Below, one piece after another: positions 34,984 to 45,201 of a stretch of 64,000 nt of DNA (the stretch's first letter is position 1; the number at the start of each line of letters is the position of its first letter). The DNA lies in NCBI GenBank assembly GCA_018873225.1, contig JAEILZ010000003.1, forward strand, positions 434,001 to 498,000, written 5' to 3'. The DNA is from [Phialemoniopsis] sp. UDSM-2020. Its lineage: Eukaryota > Ascomycota > Sordariomycetes > Thyridiales > Thyridiaceae. The notes under the pieces are model-generated. The model was not told the origin of the DNA. It did no database searches and worked only from the letters and a program-made list of their open reading frames with translations. The position numbers were made by a program, and so were the translations under genes.

Positions 34984-36812
34984 TCACCTCACGGGGGTCA
35001 GATACACGTCCAGTCCCGGCTTGTCCCACAGAACAAACGCCCTCTGGTCGAGCCATTTGATGTTTGGGTCGACCAGCTCCATGTCAAAGTTGAATAGGAT
35101 TCTGGCCAAGATGAGGCGCATCTCGGCATAGGCCAGACTAGAAGATAGGAGAATGTGTTAGAGCCTTCTCATCTGTGGCGGCTCCGGCGGAACCAATGCT
35201 TGCACTTACTTGCGGCCGATGCAATTCCTCGGACCCACTGAAAAGGGGTTCAGCGTGTCGTGTCTGTCCTTGGCATTCTTCGACCCTTCGAGGAAGCGCT
35301 CTGGCTTGTACGAGAAGGGTTCGGTCCAATTCGCGGCCGAGTGGTATTGCGCGTATTGCCAACACGCCACATAAGTCTAATCCCCGGGATTAGTCTTGGT
35401 ACGCGACTTGAGGACATGTGTCTCCTCGGCGTGGCCGACTTACCTTCTCTGGTACCTCGTGGCCAGCAATAGTGGTACCGCCTTGGCCTACGATCCGCGG
35501 CATGCCCCCAGCTACGGGAGGGTAGCAGCGCAGAGCTTCGTTGAGGCAGGCTAGCATGTAGGACAGCTGGCCCACTGATGTGAGGGTGATTTCCCCCTCC
35601 GTCGTGAACGCGGATCGGACTTCCTCAGTCACCTTCCTCAGCGCGTCGGGGTTGATGAGTAGGAGGAACGTGGTGCCACTCAGCAGCGTAGCCGTCGTCT
35701 CGGACCCGGCGACAATGAGTGTCGCCGACGTCGCGCGAAGGCGTCCGAAGTCAATATCCTGGATCAACCATTATGAGCTTACAGGGGAAACCACAAGGGG
35801 ATCATCTGGTGGAGGGGTGCATGTGTGTCACTAACCCATTCGTCTTTTTTCCGAAGAAGCCCTTCAATAAAATCCGGCCGTCTGACCCCGAGCGCCATGC
35901 GGCGCTGTAGTTTGTCCTGCGTCCTTTGGAGATTCTCACGGCGTGACCTCTGCGTGAAGTAGACAAGGGGCGCAAGCAGCTTCTCCATGCCCAGATGCCG
36001 GAAACACAGCATGACGGACGACGCCCTCACCGTGTCGCTGATGAGCTTGACCCACGAGTCGTACCTGGACGCCTTGAGCGACCCAAAGGGCTCGCCAAAG
36101 GCGAGGTCGCCGATGATGTCAAAGGTGGTGAAGTTGTACCAGTTCTTCATGTCGACGGGCTTGCGGCGGCCATGCTTCTTCTCGCCGCCGTCGGTATACA
36201 CCTCCGGCTCCCGCTCCACGCAGTGCTCCTTGAGACGCTGGATCAGCAAGTCGACATACCCACCAATGATCGGCTCCTGGTCGCGCATGCTGCGCTCACT
36301 GAACCCATGCGCCAGCGCCCGCCGTATCAAGGGATGGTGCTCCTTGTCCTCGCTGACGATGGACGGCGGGTTGCCCGGCAGCCGGTAGAAGATGTGCGGC
36401 TTGGCGAGCTCGTCGGTGCCGGCCTTGGCGCCCGTCCGGTGGCCGTAGATGTCTTGCCACGCCTCGGCCTCGAGGAAGGCGAGCTCGTCGGGCGCGATGC
36501 GGACCACCGGCCCGTACCTGTCGTGGAAGCGCAGGACGTCGAAGACGAGGGAGCCCCGGAACATGCGGTACACCCAGGCGAGGCGCGTGGCTCGGTGGAG
36601 GAAGGGGCCCGGGTACTTGCGTAGCGGGTGGAAGTAGAGGTTGTAGATGCAGTGGGAGGTCGCGTACAGAAGGAGCTGTGCCAAGAGAAAAGCCGTTATT
36701 AGATTAGATTCCTTGAGGACACCACCACTAGGATCGAAAAGGGGAAGCCTACCAGGCCAGTAAGGAGGCTCGCAAGTCCTGCGGCGTTGCTGACATGCAG
36801 ATGAGCCGCCAT
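34984..36812 (-). CDS. Cytochrome P450 monooxygenase
   Basis: Five exons: 36753-36812, 35836-36675, 35444-35758, 35210-35376, 34984-35137; 511 residues. The N-terminal hydrophobic anchor (GLASLLTGLLLLYATS, formed across intron 1) is followed by FHPLRKYPGPFLHR, the Pro-rich hinge typical of fungal P450s near the CYP58/CYP61-like pisatin-demethylase and trichodiene-oxygenase-like groups. The I-helix is IVAGSETTATLLSG, the ExxR motif NEALR, the PERF motif YKPERFLEG, and the haem-binding loop FSVGPRNCIGRN with the Cys ligand. All key residues are intact. It should sit in the ER membrane and take electrons from P450 reductase. Substrate unknown; no biosynthetic core enzyme lies beside it. Confidence 0.92.
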
Positions 36813-38938
36813 GACTGCCGATGGAACGCAACGTCAAGTGTAGAAAGACTTCCTATCTCCTGCGACTAGAATCTTAGATAGGCTTTAGTAAACGAAGCAT
36901 CGTCAAGCTACGTGGAGACGGCAGAACTCTCTGCATATATATTTGCAATGGGAGATCAGCGTCTGGGCAGTCGCATCATGTATCCGTTTGTATTGGGCAC
37001 AGTGGATCTGAAAGAGACACCCTGGGACTTGTGCGAACATCATCCAGTTGCCCTACGGGCTGGTAACTAGCCCGGTACGGCAGTTTCGAGTCATTACACT
37101 GTCGTACGTCAGAATCAAGTTCCGGTCAAGCATGTCGTTCTTTTCTCTGTCCTTTCCCGTCACATCGCGTACGGAGGCCGAGTTCCCGTAGTCACGAATC
37201 CGATTTATGGGTACAACAGACTCCATATGTCCAATTCATTGCCTTACGATCAGTTCCGAGCGCTGCACATGCGATTGACTAACTAAAGCGTGCACGAAAT
37301 CAAGATTTTCTCAAGAACAAGCGGGATTCGGAGCGTGCTTGATAGGATTTCCGGTGCCCGGACTCTCATTTCGACGATGATTCCCCAGAATAGCCGTACT
37401 GTTAATATACACAAGCACATGCAAAAGCGGAAACATGCAGCGGAGACAATGGTGGCCGGGGATGCATGCACAACACAAGCCCCATCGATGTGGGGATGGG
37501 GATTACGATTGGCTCTCCTGAGAAGTTCATGATGGCCTGCGCGGCACGTAGTCGAAACAAGCAATATGTCGGCACTTTTACATCGTAAATCTTGCAGCTT
37601 CGACTGAGGGCCAACACAATCGCGGGGCGATCGGCCACCCCGATGCCCGACACTCCATTGTGGTCCTCACGCCAGATGCTCCGATTTGTACGTGGCGAGG
37701 ACGATGGAATGGAATCTGGCAACGTGGTACGATCGGCGGAGACATGAGCAATGCTCCGTCCGGGCTAGGAAACACGAACCAGATCCTGCCAGGGAAGGTT
37801 TGAGCCGTTTCGCCACATGGCCTGGTGGTCTCCTCTCCCAGGAGATTCACTAACTGGTCCTTGCATGGCGAACCAGCTTCTCTTCGCCTCTAGGCAGCCA
37901 AGAGCTGGCTTCGTCTCTATTGTATTGGATTCTAGGATGTGAACTTCGCGAAATGTGTCATATGAGACTTTTTTACCATGAAATCAAAGCCCAATTGCTG
38001 GAGAAGGTTGAGCCTTGTTGCACATGCCTTTTATGCTAGATCACAACGGATCTTCCGCTAGATTACAGCCGTCCCTTCATTAGGAGGAATGTAGTGACAT
38101 CTCAATATTGATCTGTCTTGGCTTCTCATTATGTCAAGACCGGCCAGGTCGTGTTACATGTCTTCATTCAGAAGTATCTATTCTGATGCTCGGGCAGCTG
38201 GGGAAGCCCGATGTGATTTTCGAGAATGCGCACTGGTAGACTGGAAGCAAGATCCAAGGATGACTTTATTGACTATAGCGGGACCATCACGTACCAAAGC
38301 CGAAACATCGCGAGAACTGGAATCAGAGACTTCAAGTGTCTTCCCGAGTGGTTCTACTGGTGCCTCACTCCACACCAGTGCTCGGATATCCGTCTTGCTT
38401 TATGTTCTCAACATCATAGCCAAGGCTGCCACCAATTGACGTCTATGCCTTGTTGACATCTCTTCGTATCTCCACGCGTAATCTGGCTCGAATTCAAAGA
38501 TGTCTCGTACGAGCATGCTCATATTCCGAAACGGGGGCCACAAATCTGTCCGGACCAAACACAAACGAGCAACATATCATCCAGGCGGACGAATACCGTC
38601 GAGTTATTTGCGTCAATTGTAGATTCTAGACCCTTCAACCCCGCTTCGGTTCCGTAGGTAGGAAGGAAATAATCGAGCATGTCCAGCCATGTTTGTTGAT
38701 GAGAGGTTATCGAGCGTGTGAGAACCAGCATCGGGGCCCGGGACGACTGACTCTGCCCATGTGTGCCAATCCTATATATCGAACTCCCTCCCGGCCTGTG
38801 TGGATGATCCATTCTCTTCCGTTTCCTTCAGGTCTTCACAACTAGCCTCTGTTGTGTCTTGCAGACCTTGCCTGTCTTTGTCAATACTGTCCCGCTCATG
38901 TAACTTGATTGTGTTTTCACGAGACATACACCTTCACG
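36813..38938. other. Long intergenic region
   Basis: 2.1 kb, the longest gene-free stretch here. A TATATAT near 36938 is about 125 bases upstream of the P450 start on its strand and may be its TATA box. The remaining open frames are under 110 codons without motifs. No repeat or RNA gene identified. Confidence 0.4.
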
Positions 38939-40171
38939 ATGTTCAACACCGCACTTCTCCTCGTGTCAGCTGTCGGAGGCACCCTCGCTGCAGCCGCGGG
39001 TCCCTCACCGGCTCCTGACCTGGATCTCATCGCAGAGCGACCTCCATTTGGTCCTGGTCCCTTTCATGCTTGCCAGCCTTGCAACTTTCCCCCGGGATAC
39101 AAGCCTCCATTCTGGAGGAATGGCTACAAGCCCTGCTGCTACACGATCACGAACCACGCAACCCATTATCTCACCACGACAGAGAGATTCTGGAACACGC
39201 TCACCGTGACAGCCACCGATGACCCTACAGTCTATGCAACTGTCACTTCCACCCTTGCACCCACCTCCACTAATGGCCCTCTGCCTTCTCAGATCGGTGA
39301 CTTCAGCTTCGTTGGCTGCGCCGGCTCTGACGCCAGCTTCCCCACCTTCACCCTACAGTTCACCAACGACCAGATGACCCTGGACATGTGTATGGCTGCC
39401 TGCAACCAACACCTATACGCTGGTATCTTCCAGACCTCTTGCTACTGTGCCGACAGCTTCGAGCGGGCCGCCACCGTCTCCCCGGGCTCTTGCAACATCC
39501 CTTGCGCTGGTAACCCTGCCCAGAACTGCGGTGGTCTCCGCCAGTTCCAGTTCGTTAAGCGCCAGAATGTCCCCAGAAACGCCCTCCTCGTTGTCTACAT
39601 CAACGTCCCCGTTGCTGCCACCGCCACCGTCCCCACCTCGGTCGCCACCACGACCCTGAGCGCCACCACGACCCTGAGCGCCACCACGACCCTGAGCGCT
39701 ACTACCACCCTGAGCGCTACTGCCACCCTGAGCGCCACCACCACTGCCACTGTACCCCAGTTCGTCACGCTGGTCTCGACTGTACCCCAGTTCGTCACAC
39801 TGGTCTCGACTGTCACGGCCAGTGCCGCCAATGCCACCGGCACCGGCGGTCTCCAAGTCGGCGCCCCCGGCCTTGGTCCCGCTTTCTCCGTGATCACGCT
39901 CACACTGCCGGCGAGCACCGTGACGCAGGCCGGGTCCACGGTTACTCGGCCGGCGAGCACATTCACGCAGCTTATCACGCTCTCTTCTGCCGCGGCTACT
40001 GTGCCCACTACCCTGTCCACCTCGACGTCTACCACCTCGAGTACCTCCTTGACGACTAGCTTGCCCTCGGCCATTACCACCGTCACGACGACTTCCACCA
40101 CTACCGGATCTTCGACGAGCACGACTGGAACCACGATCAACCCCGCTCCCCCGGGCGGGCCGGGTACCTAG
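38939..40171 (+). CDS. Secreted WSC-domain protein with Ser/Thr-rich repeats
   Basis: Single exon, 410 residues, from ATG 38939. A signal peptide (MFNTALLLVSAVGGTLAAAA) is followed by a Cys/Pro-rich block (about 42-75, CQPCNFPPGYKPPFWRNGYK) and a WSC domain (about 120-205: FVGCAGSD, MTLDMCMAACN, SCYCADSF, CAGNPAQNCGG). The remainder is a Ser/Thr/Ala/Val stalk with TTLSAT repeats, two copies of TVPQFVTLVS and long Thr/Ser runs, suited to heavy O-glycosylation. WSC domains bind wall glycans in fungi. There is no transmembrane segment or clear GPI signal at the C-terminus (INPAPPGGPGT), so it is probably a wall-associated or secreted glycoprotein rather than a WSC-type stress sensor. Confidence 0.85.
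   Translation: MFNTALLLVSAVGGTLAAAAGPSPAPDLDLIAERPPFGPGPFHACQPCNFPPGYKPPFWRNGYKPCCYTITNHATHYLTTTERFWNTLTVTATDDPTVYATVTSTLAPTSTNGPLPSQIGDFSFVGCAGSDASFPTFTLQFTNDQMTLDMCMAACNQHLYAGIFQTSCYCADSFERAATVSPGSCNIPCAGNPAQNCGGLRQFQFVKRQNVPRNALLVVYINVPVAATATVPTSVATTTLSATTTLSATTTLSATTTLSATATLSATTTATVPQFVTLVSTVPQFVTLVSTVTASAANATGTGGLQVGAPGLGPAFSVITLTLPASTVTQAGSTVTRPASTFTQLITLSSAAATVPTTLSTSTSTTSSTSLTTSLPSAITTVTTTSTTTGSSTSTTGTTINPAPPGGPGT
39644..39733 (+). repeat. Five tandem 18-base units inside the WSC gene
   Basis: Unit GCCACCACGACCCTGAGC encodes ATTTLS. The first three copies are identical at the base level; copies four and five differ by a few substitutions. This is a coding minisatellite that can change length without breaking the frame. 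Confidence 0.9.
39749..39808 (+). repeat. Two tandem 30-base units inside the WSC gene
   Basis: The unit encodes TVPQFVTLVS. The two copies differ at a single base (CACG versus CACA), indicating a recent duplication. Confidence 0.9.
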
Positions 40172-40991
40172 ACGGTTCGGCAGTCCCTGCCTCTCAATTG
40201 TAAGCAAACGCGGTCACTTGAATCCATGAGTTGCTGAACTAATTTCCGTCAGATATTTCCACTTGCTTTGGGTTACATGGAAAGTGTTGTGGCAACATAT
40301 ATGCACTTTCGCTCGTTGGGATGCTAAATAGGCTGCTGCAAATGGTTCTCGCGAGCGAACTACTCTCGCCTTAGTCAACCTAGGAAGCGAGACTCCGGAC
40401 GCGTGCTTGGCCATCTCTTTGCCTACTGCATTGGGCTTTTGCCTCTCTACTGCTGCCATCTCTTATGGCCAACCCTATTCCTTCGTTAATAGTGTGGCTG
40501 CTCTCGTGTTTGTTTCCTGTATTTGTCTGGTTGCTATCGCAAGTGGGAAGAGGAGGAAGAGGAGGAAGAAAAACGAAGAAAAGAAGTCCTGCGTGCTGTA
40601 CACTTGTCCAACTCCTTTAAAAAAAAAAAAAAAGACCTTTCTTTTGTCCGCATCTTTCGCTGGGTACATGTCATTGAAGCAATGTGCAGTTTTGTAGAAC
40701 TGAATCGCATGCATGCCTCAATCGATCCATGTTGGCCTGACCCGGAGAAGAGCTTGCGGGGAGTTTGCGGGGACATTGCGGACCGAGTGTGAAAGACTAG
40801 ACTTTTCCACTTAGATTCTACTCCGAATGGAGAAATGGACTATCGAGTCTCATAGATAGTCAGGATATAGCTGGTATGTATTTGTAAGCTCGTTGTGTAT
40901 AAAACTGTGAGTTGTGACACGTTGACTTCAGACGGCATTATTTTTCATGTTCCTGACCGGATCTCATTGAACCAACCAACAAACAGGCACC
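40172..40991. other. Intergenic
   Basis: 820 bases between the WSC and GST-like genes. Contains the purine tract and homopolymer listed next; nothing else recognised. Confidence 0.4.
40545..40633. repeat. Purine tract and A homopolymer
   Basis: 40545-40586 is almost pure A/G with GGAAGA-type microsatellite units, and 40619-40633 is a run of 15 A. These are low-complexity DNA and a likely site of length variation or assembly error. Confidence 0.85.
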
Positions 40992-41675
40992 ATGCCCGTT
41001 CCTCGCCTTACCCTCTACACGGCGAAGCATGCCTGCTCGACCATTCTTCACAGTCTGCTCGCAGACATCGGGATCCCTTTCGACACGGTGATGATGATGA
41101 TGGGCCCAGATGGCATCCAGTCGGTAGACGGCACCCTGCTCCGCGAGGAGTACATCAAGACGATCCACCACATGGGCTACGTACCTGCCCTGGTCGTCGA
41201 CGGCAAGCCACTTACCGAGTTGCCCGTCATTCTTGATTACATCTCTGGTCTTGTGCCCGAGAAGAAACTATTCGGCGACGACGACTGGGAGCGGTCCAAG
41301 GTCCTCGAGTGGGTCGTGTGGCTGTCGGGAACACTTCATGGTCAGGGATATGGCATGATCTACCGACCTGAACGGGCTGCGGAGGATGAATCGCTCCATC
41401 CTGGCATCAAAGCGATGGGAGTCAAATTCATCACCAAATGTTACAAGAGGATCGAAGAGAGACTGACGGGCCTGATATATCCTGTTGGCAATCATCAGAC
41501 AGCGGTGGATTACTATTTGATGATATTCTGGTACTGGGGCGTAGAACAAGGTGTGGATCTGCCAAAGCTGTGTCCAGAATATGGCAAGCTTATGAAGCGT
41601 ATGGAAAGCAACAAGACAGTCAGAGATATTGTTCTGGAGATGGACCTGACATTGGCTTTTCCAGATGAGGTCTAG
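40992..41675 (+). CDS. Glutathione S-transferase-like protein
   Basis: Single exon, 227 residues. The N-terminal thioredoxin fold (about 1-85) shows LTLYTAKHACSTILHSLLAD, the cis-Pro in GYVPALVVDGKPL, and TELPVILDYI where GSTs place the glutathione-contacting acidic/Ser pair (commonly ESxAI). A helical C-terminal domain follows (about 95-220). Length fits fungal GST-like enzymes related to GstA and Ure2-type proteins. The position before the first helix holds KHACS, so Ser or Cys could be the thiolate-activating residue. It probably conjugates or isomerises a small electrophile in the cytosol. It stands alone between the WSC gene and an unknown gene. Confidence 0.8.
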   Translation: MPVPRLTLYTAKHACSTILHSLLADIGIPFDTVMMMMGPDGIQSVDGTLLREEYIKTIHHMGYVPALVVDGKPLTELPVILDYISGLVPEKKLFGDDDWERSKVLEWVVWLSGTLHGQGYGMIYRPERAAEDESLHPGIKAMGVKFITKCYKRIEERLTGLIYPVGNHQTAVDYYLMIFWYWGVEQGVDLPKLCPEYGKLMKRMESNKTVRDIVLEMDLTLAFPDEV

Positions 41676-42073
41676 ACATCACAATTCTGGCTCAATCATA
41701 CTAGCACGATAATTTCACAACTCTCTATCTGTTGTAAACGCCTCAATACTTGAATTGAAAGCGGGTCAAAATCTTCTCACTTTGTGTTGTCTTGCGCTTC
41801 GTCTAGTCACACAATATTTCCCATTTCCTCTGCCAACAAGTCTTCACCTTCAACATCACATTCGGATCGACGCGTCCTGGTAATCTTTCCAACCACAACC
41901 ACAAAAGTCCTGCTATAATCGTTGATTATTCGCAGCGCGAACTGGTTCCATCTTCTATCTTCCACCTCAACCTAAACAGTAACGCGCTATCTTGCAGCAC
42001 CAGTAAGTCAACTTGTACCTGAGCGGCTATTGCACGAAGTAGCCACACTGACCTGCTAGCAAATAGACACGGC
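41676..42073. other. Intergenic / 5' UTR
   Basis: About 400 bases. A GTAAGT near 42003 and CTAG shortly before the next ATG could bound a 5' UTR intron of the gene at 42074. Otherwise nothing seen. Confidence 0.35.
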
Positions 42074-42655
42074 ATGATGACTTCAGCAGATGGCGACACG
42101 ATCGCCAGGTCCAAGATTTCCACCGAGCCTGGACAGGCCGAGACTGCTTCGGCCACCGCCCAAACCACAGGTCCGATGATGCCAGTTACTGGCTCCACGG
42201 AGACCGATGCCTTGACATCTTCGACGACCACCGACAACACCGACATTGCGGCCAGCCTGCCCAGTATCTCGAACACCAACTTGGAAGAAGCAGGCACGCA
42301 GAATGTCTCCGGTTCGCTCCTCAATACCGGCCCGACTACTCACATGGGCCACAACGAGCACTGCATGTGCGACTACGTTCCTGTTGTGACGGAAATCCGG
42401 CGAGGCTGGGTCGCTATCGAGGAAACCCAAGACGCCTCGCGTATGGCAACGACAGACGAGGAGCGTCAGGTGTGTAGTCAGCAGGAGCTTGAAGCCCTCA
42501 GGGCATTCAGAATTACGATCGACACCTTCCTGCGACAGACACTAGAAAACGAAACAGAATCACGAGCACAGGCTGCAGCTCGCAAGGACATGTGTGAGCG
42601 TTACACAAGGGTCAGAAGCTCGATCGAGCTCCTCATGATCCTCGCTAGGATCTGA
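42074..42655 (+). CDS. Hypothetical protein, Thr/Ser-rich with helical C-terminus
   Basis: Single exon, 193 residues, from the double ATG at 42074. Residues 1-95 are low-complexity and rich in Thr, Ser, Ala and Asp, probably disordered. Residues 100-193 look helical and charged (EEERQVCSQQELEALRAFRI; RKDMCERYTRVRSSIELLMI). No signal peptide, transmembrane segment or known domain is recognised. Function unknown; it could be a lineage-specific gene. The frame is clean and has a plausible start, but evidence for expression is absent. Confidence 0.55.
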   Translation: MMTSADGDTIARSKISTEPGQAETASATAQTTGPMMPVTGSTETDALTSSTTTDNTDIAASLPSISNTNLEEAGTQNVSGSLLNTGPTTHMGHNEHCMCDYVPVVTEIRRGWVAIEETQDASRMATTDEERQVCSQQELEALRAFRITIDTFLRQTLENETESRAQAAARKDMCERYTRVRSSIELLMILARI

Positions 42656-43097
42656 AGCGGGGAGGCTCCGGTTAGGTCGGCTGAGTACGATGCGCGAAAG
42701 CTGACCAGCTTGGCTGGGATAGTTTCTTTGCAACCAAGACACGAGTGTTGCAAGAACTATGAATTCTCGACTGTGGGGTTATCGGGCATTCAATGGTGGA
42801 TGGCGGAGCGAAGAGGACTTCATAGGACTGGAGCGGACTCCGCTAGTGATGGACTCGTGGGTCATGGACTCGTGGGCCATATCGTACTAGGGGAAGCTCT
42901 TGAAATGACATAGTGGTCCTTTATTTCATACGAAGGACTTGCTCTGGGATTGAGACAATTCATTGCATCCACAAAGAGATCATCTATTTCTGCCGCTTCT
43001 CGCGTACACATCAAGAATACCATTTATTAATAGTGAATTGCTGCTGCACTGATATCCGAGTCGTTTGTCCTATGATCCGAGACACGCGATCGAGTGA
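42656..43097. other. Intergenic, 3' flanks
   Basis: 442 bases between converging genes. A short direct repeat GGACTCGTGGGTCAT / GGACTCGTGGGCCAT occurs at about 42851-42881. No gene seen. Confidence 0.45.
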
Positions 43098-44927
43098 CTA
43101 TTGCGCAGTCCTCCTTTTCGCAGTCATCATCATGCCACCTCTAGGTTTCGCTTCGAAGCCCAGTTCTTGAAAGATGATGTCCCCAAAGACCGTGTCCAGG
43201 TTCGAATAACTTGTCTTTTGCTTCTCATTCGGTTTCAACTCCGCACAGTCAAATACGTAGTCGCCGACCGTTGACATCAAGACAAGTTTCATTTCGTTCA
43301 TGGCGAGGTTCCGCCCAGTGCACCCTCGTGGGCCCCGCCCAAATGTCAAGAACTGCGACGGTGGGATCTCCTCACCCTCCAACCACCTCTCTGGTCGGAA
43401 TTTGTCCGGTTCGGGGAAGTACTTGGCGTTGTAATGCACGTCGTGTGCCTGGATCGCGACGATGAGGTCGTTGTCGATCGGCAGGCTTCTTCCGTTATAT
43501 GAGACCGTAATGCCGGGAGAGCCCTGGCGGATGATATATCCGATGGGAAACAGACGCATAGATTCTTTGAGGACGCTCTCGGTGTACGGCAGGTTCTGTA
43601 GCAGCTCGGGTTGTTCGACTGCCATCTTCATAGCCGTCTCAAAGTCGGGGCCGAAAACAGCTACATGCTCTTGTCGCATTTTCTCCACTACCTCAGGGCT
43701 CTTCGATAGAAGCATGTAGGTGTACTGTGGAGCTGTGTAAGACGTAAAAGCTCACGTAGCATGACTAGGTGATCTCCCACTTACCGAGAGGGTATCCGTC
43801 GAGGTTCCATGGGCTCCGAGTAGTAGCCCCTTGACACTGTAAGTTGGTCAGCGAACACTCTCGGAATGGCTGGAGGTGCCTCGTACTTTGTAAGTAGAAG
43901 GCTTTCATCGGCTTTAGATAAAACGGGCTCCCCCTTCTTTCCCGCCTCGATATGTTCCTGGACATGCTCACGGAGCATTAGATCCAGAATGCTATACGGA
44001 TTCTTGCGAGACGGCACGACTTCCTCATTGAGCAACAGAGCGAATCGTTCCCGTACTTGCTTGACCAGTGGTGGATCAAGCCGGCTGAGGACTTGGCGCT
44101 TCCGCCACCACCATCGGAACTGAGCGACTGGATTGAATTGCTTGAGCGGATCAAACTGGCCTTCTGTAAGTGCGACGAGCTCACGGAAATCCTTGAGCTC
44201 CTGTGCATCCGAGGTCTGTGCTTTCAACGGCATGGCGAAAGCGATCCGAACCATCATGTCAAAGACCAGTCTTGCAATCGTATCCTCCAGCGAGAACACC
44301 TCACCGCTAGCTACAAACCTGTCGAGATTTCGCCTGAAGATCCGACATTCCTCGACCATAGGTTCCGTAAGACGTCGGACGTGCGATAATGAGAACGCGG
44401 GAGACATGGCCTTGTGAAGCTTCTTCCAGACCGCTCCGTTGGCCACGGCGATCAGCCCTTGACCCACGATAGGGGCGAACAGCTCATCGGCCAAGGTGTG
44501 GATTGGCAGCGGCTTGGTCACCGTGACTTCCTCTGTCAGCTTCGGGTCCGATAATACAACCGTTCCATTGATAAGGGGCCAAAGATCCAGGTAAAAGATG
44601 CCTTCGAGGTTGTATCTGCGGGCGATCTCGGTGTAGTGGGCCATCGGATGACTGTTTGGGGGGAGCGCATCCTCGAGCTCAGCGATCAGCGCGAGATGGC
44701 CCCATAGCCAGCTATGAGGAGGACCGGGCTGTCGTGGGATGAGCTCGTCAGCCAATTTGCAAGGCGACAGTCACTACTGAGTCTCATATTACCAAGTTGC
44801 GATAGAAGCGCCGTGCCTGGTAGCCTCGCCAGACGAACTGTGCGACCAGACCGACGAACAATGTCCCAATGGCCGACAGGACTGGTCGACGAAATGCCGC
44901 GTCGAGCAATGCGTGTATGACGTCCAT
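43098..44927 (-). CDS. Cytochrome P450 monooxygenase (CYP52/sterigmatocystin-pathway-like class)
   Basis: Exons 44793-44927, 43887-44743, 43785-43836 and 43098-43724; 556 residues. A hydrophobic anchor (PVLSAIGTLFVGLVAQFVW) is followed by PGPPHSWLWGHL. The short third exon (52 bases) completes the I-helix as GLLLGAHGTSTDTLS, where the usual acid-Thr pair appears as H-G-T-S. ExxR is in LKESMR, PERW in FRPERWLEG, and the haem loop is FGRGPRGCTGRN. The family resemblance is to long-chain or polyketide-acting P450s such as StcF/aflatoxin-pathway types; exact class is uncertain. All catalytic residues are present. The first intron ends GACGAG with a branch-like CTGAC very near the acceptor, so the exon 1/2 join is the weakest part of the model. 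Confidence 0.88.
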
Positions 44928-45201
44928 CCTTGGATTTGCGCTGGCTCAGGACGAAAGAAAACGATGAACAGTAGTGGGCACAGGACAGACAGTTCTGACT
45001 TATGTAGATTGCAGTCCCTAAGAGGGAGACGTCATCAACATCAGCGTCTTCGTATTTCTATTTGAGGTAATTTCCGGGGTTGGATGTACGGAGTGTGGAC
45101 ATTCCATTCCTCAAACAGGGGGGTTATCACAGGTGAAGGTCGCTGCCTGCCAGCACTGGCACGTTGTTCGACGGGTACAAAAGGAGCTGTCAGCACTAGT
45201 C

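Noticed and set aside
40619..40633. Poly-A run as the tail of a retroposed gene or LINE
   Set aside because: No coding remnant, target-site duplication or intronless copy precedes it; it lies beside a purine microsatellite.
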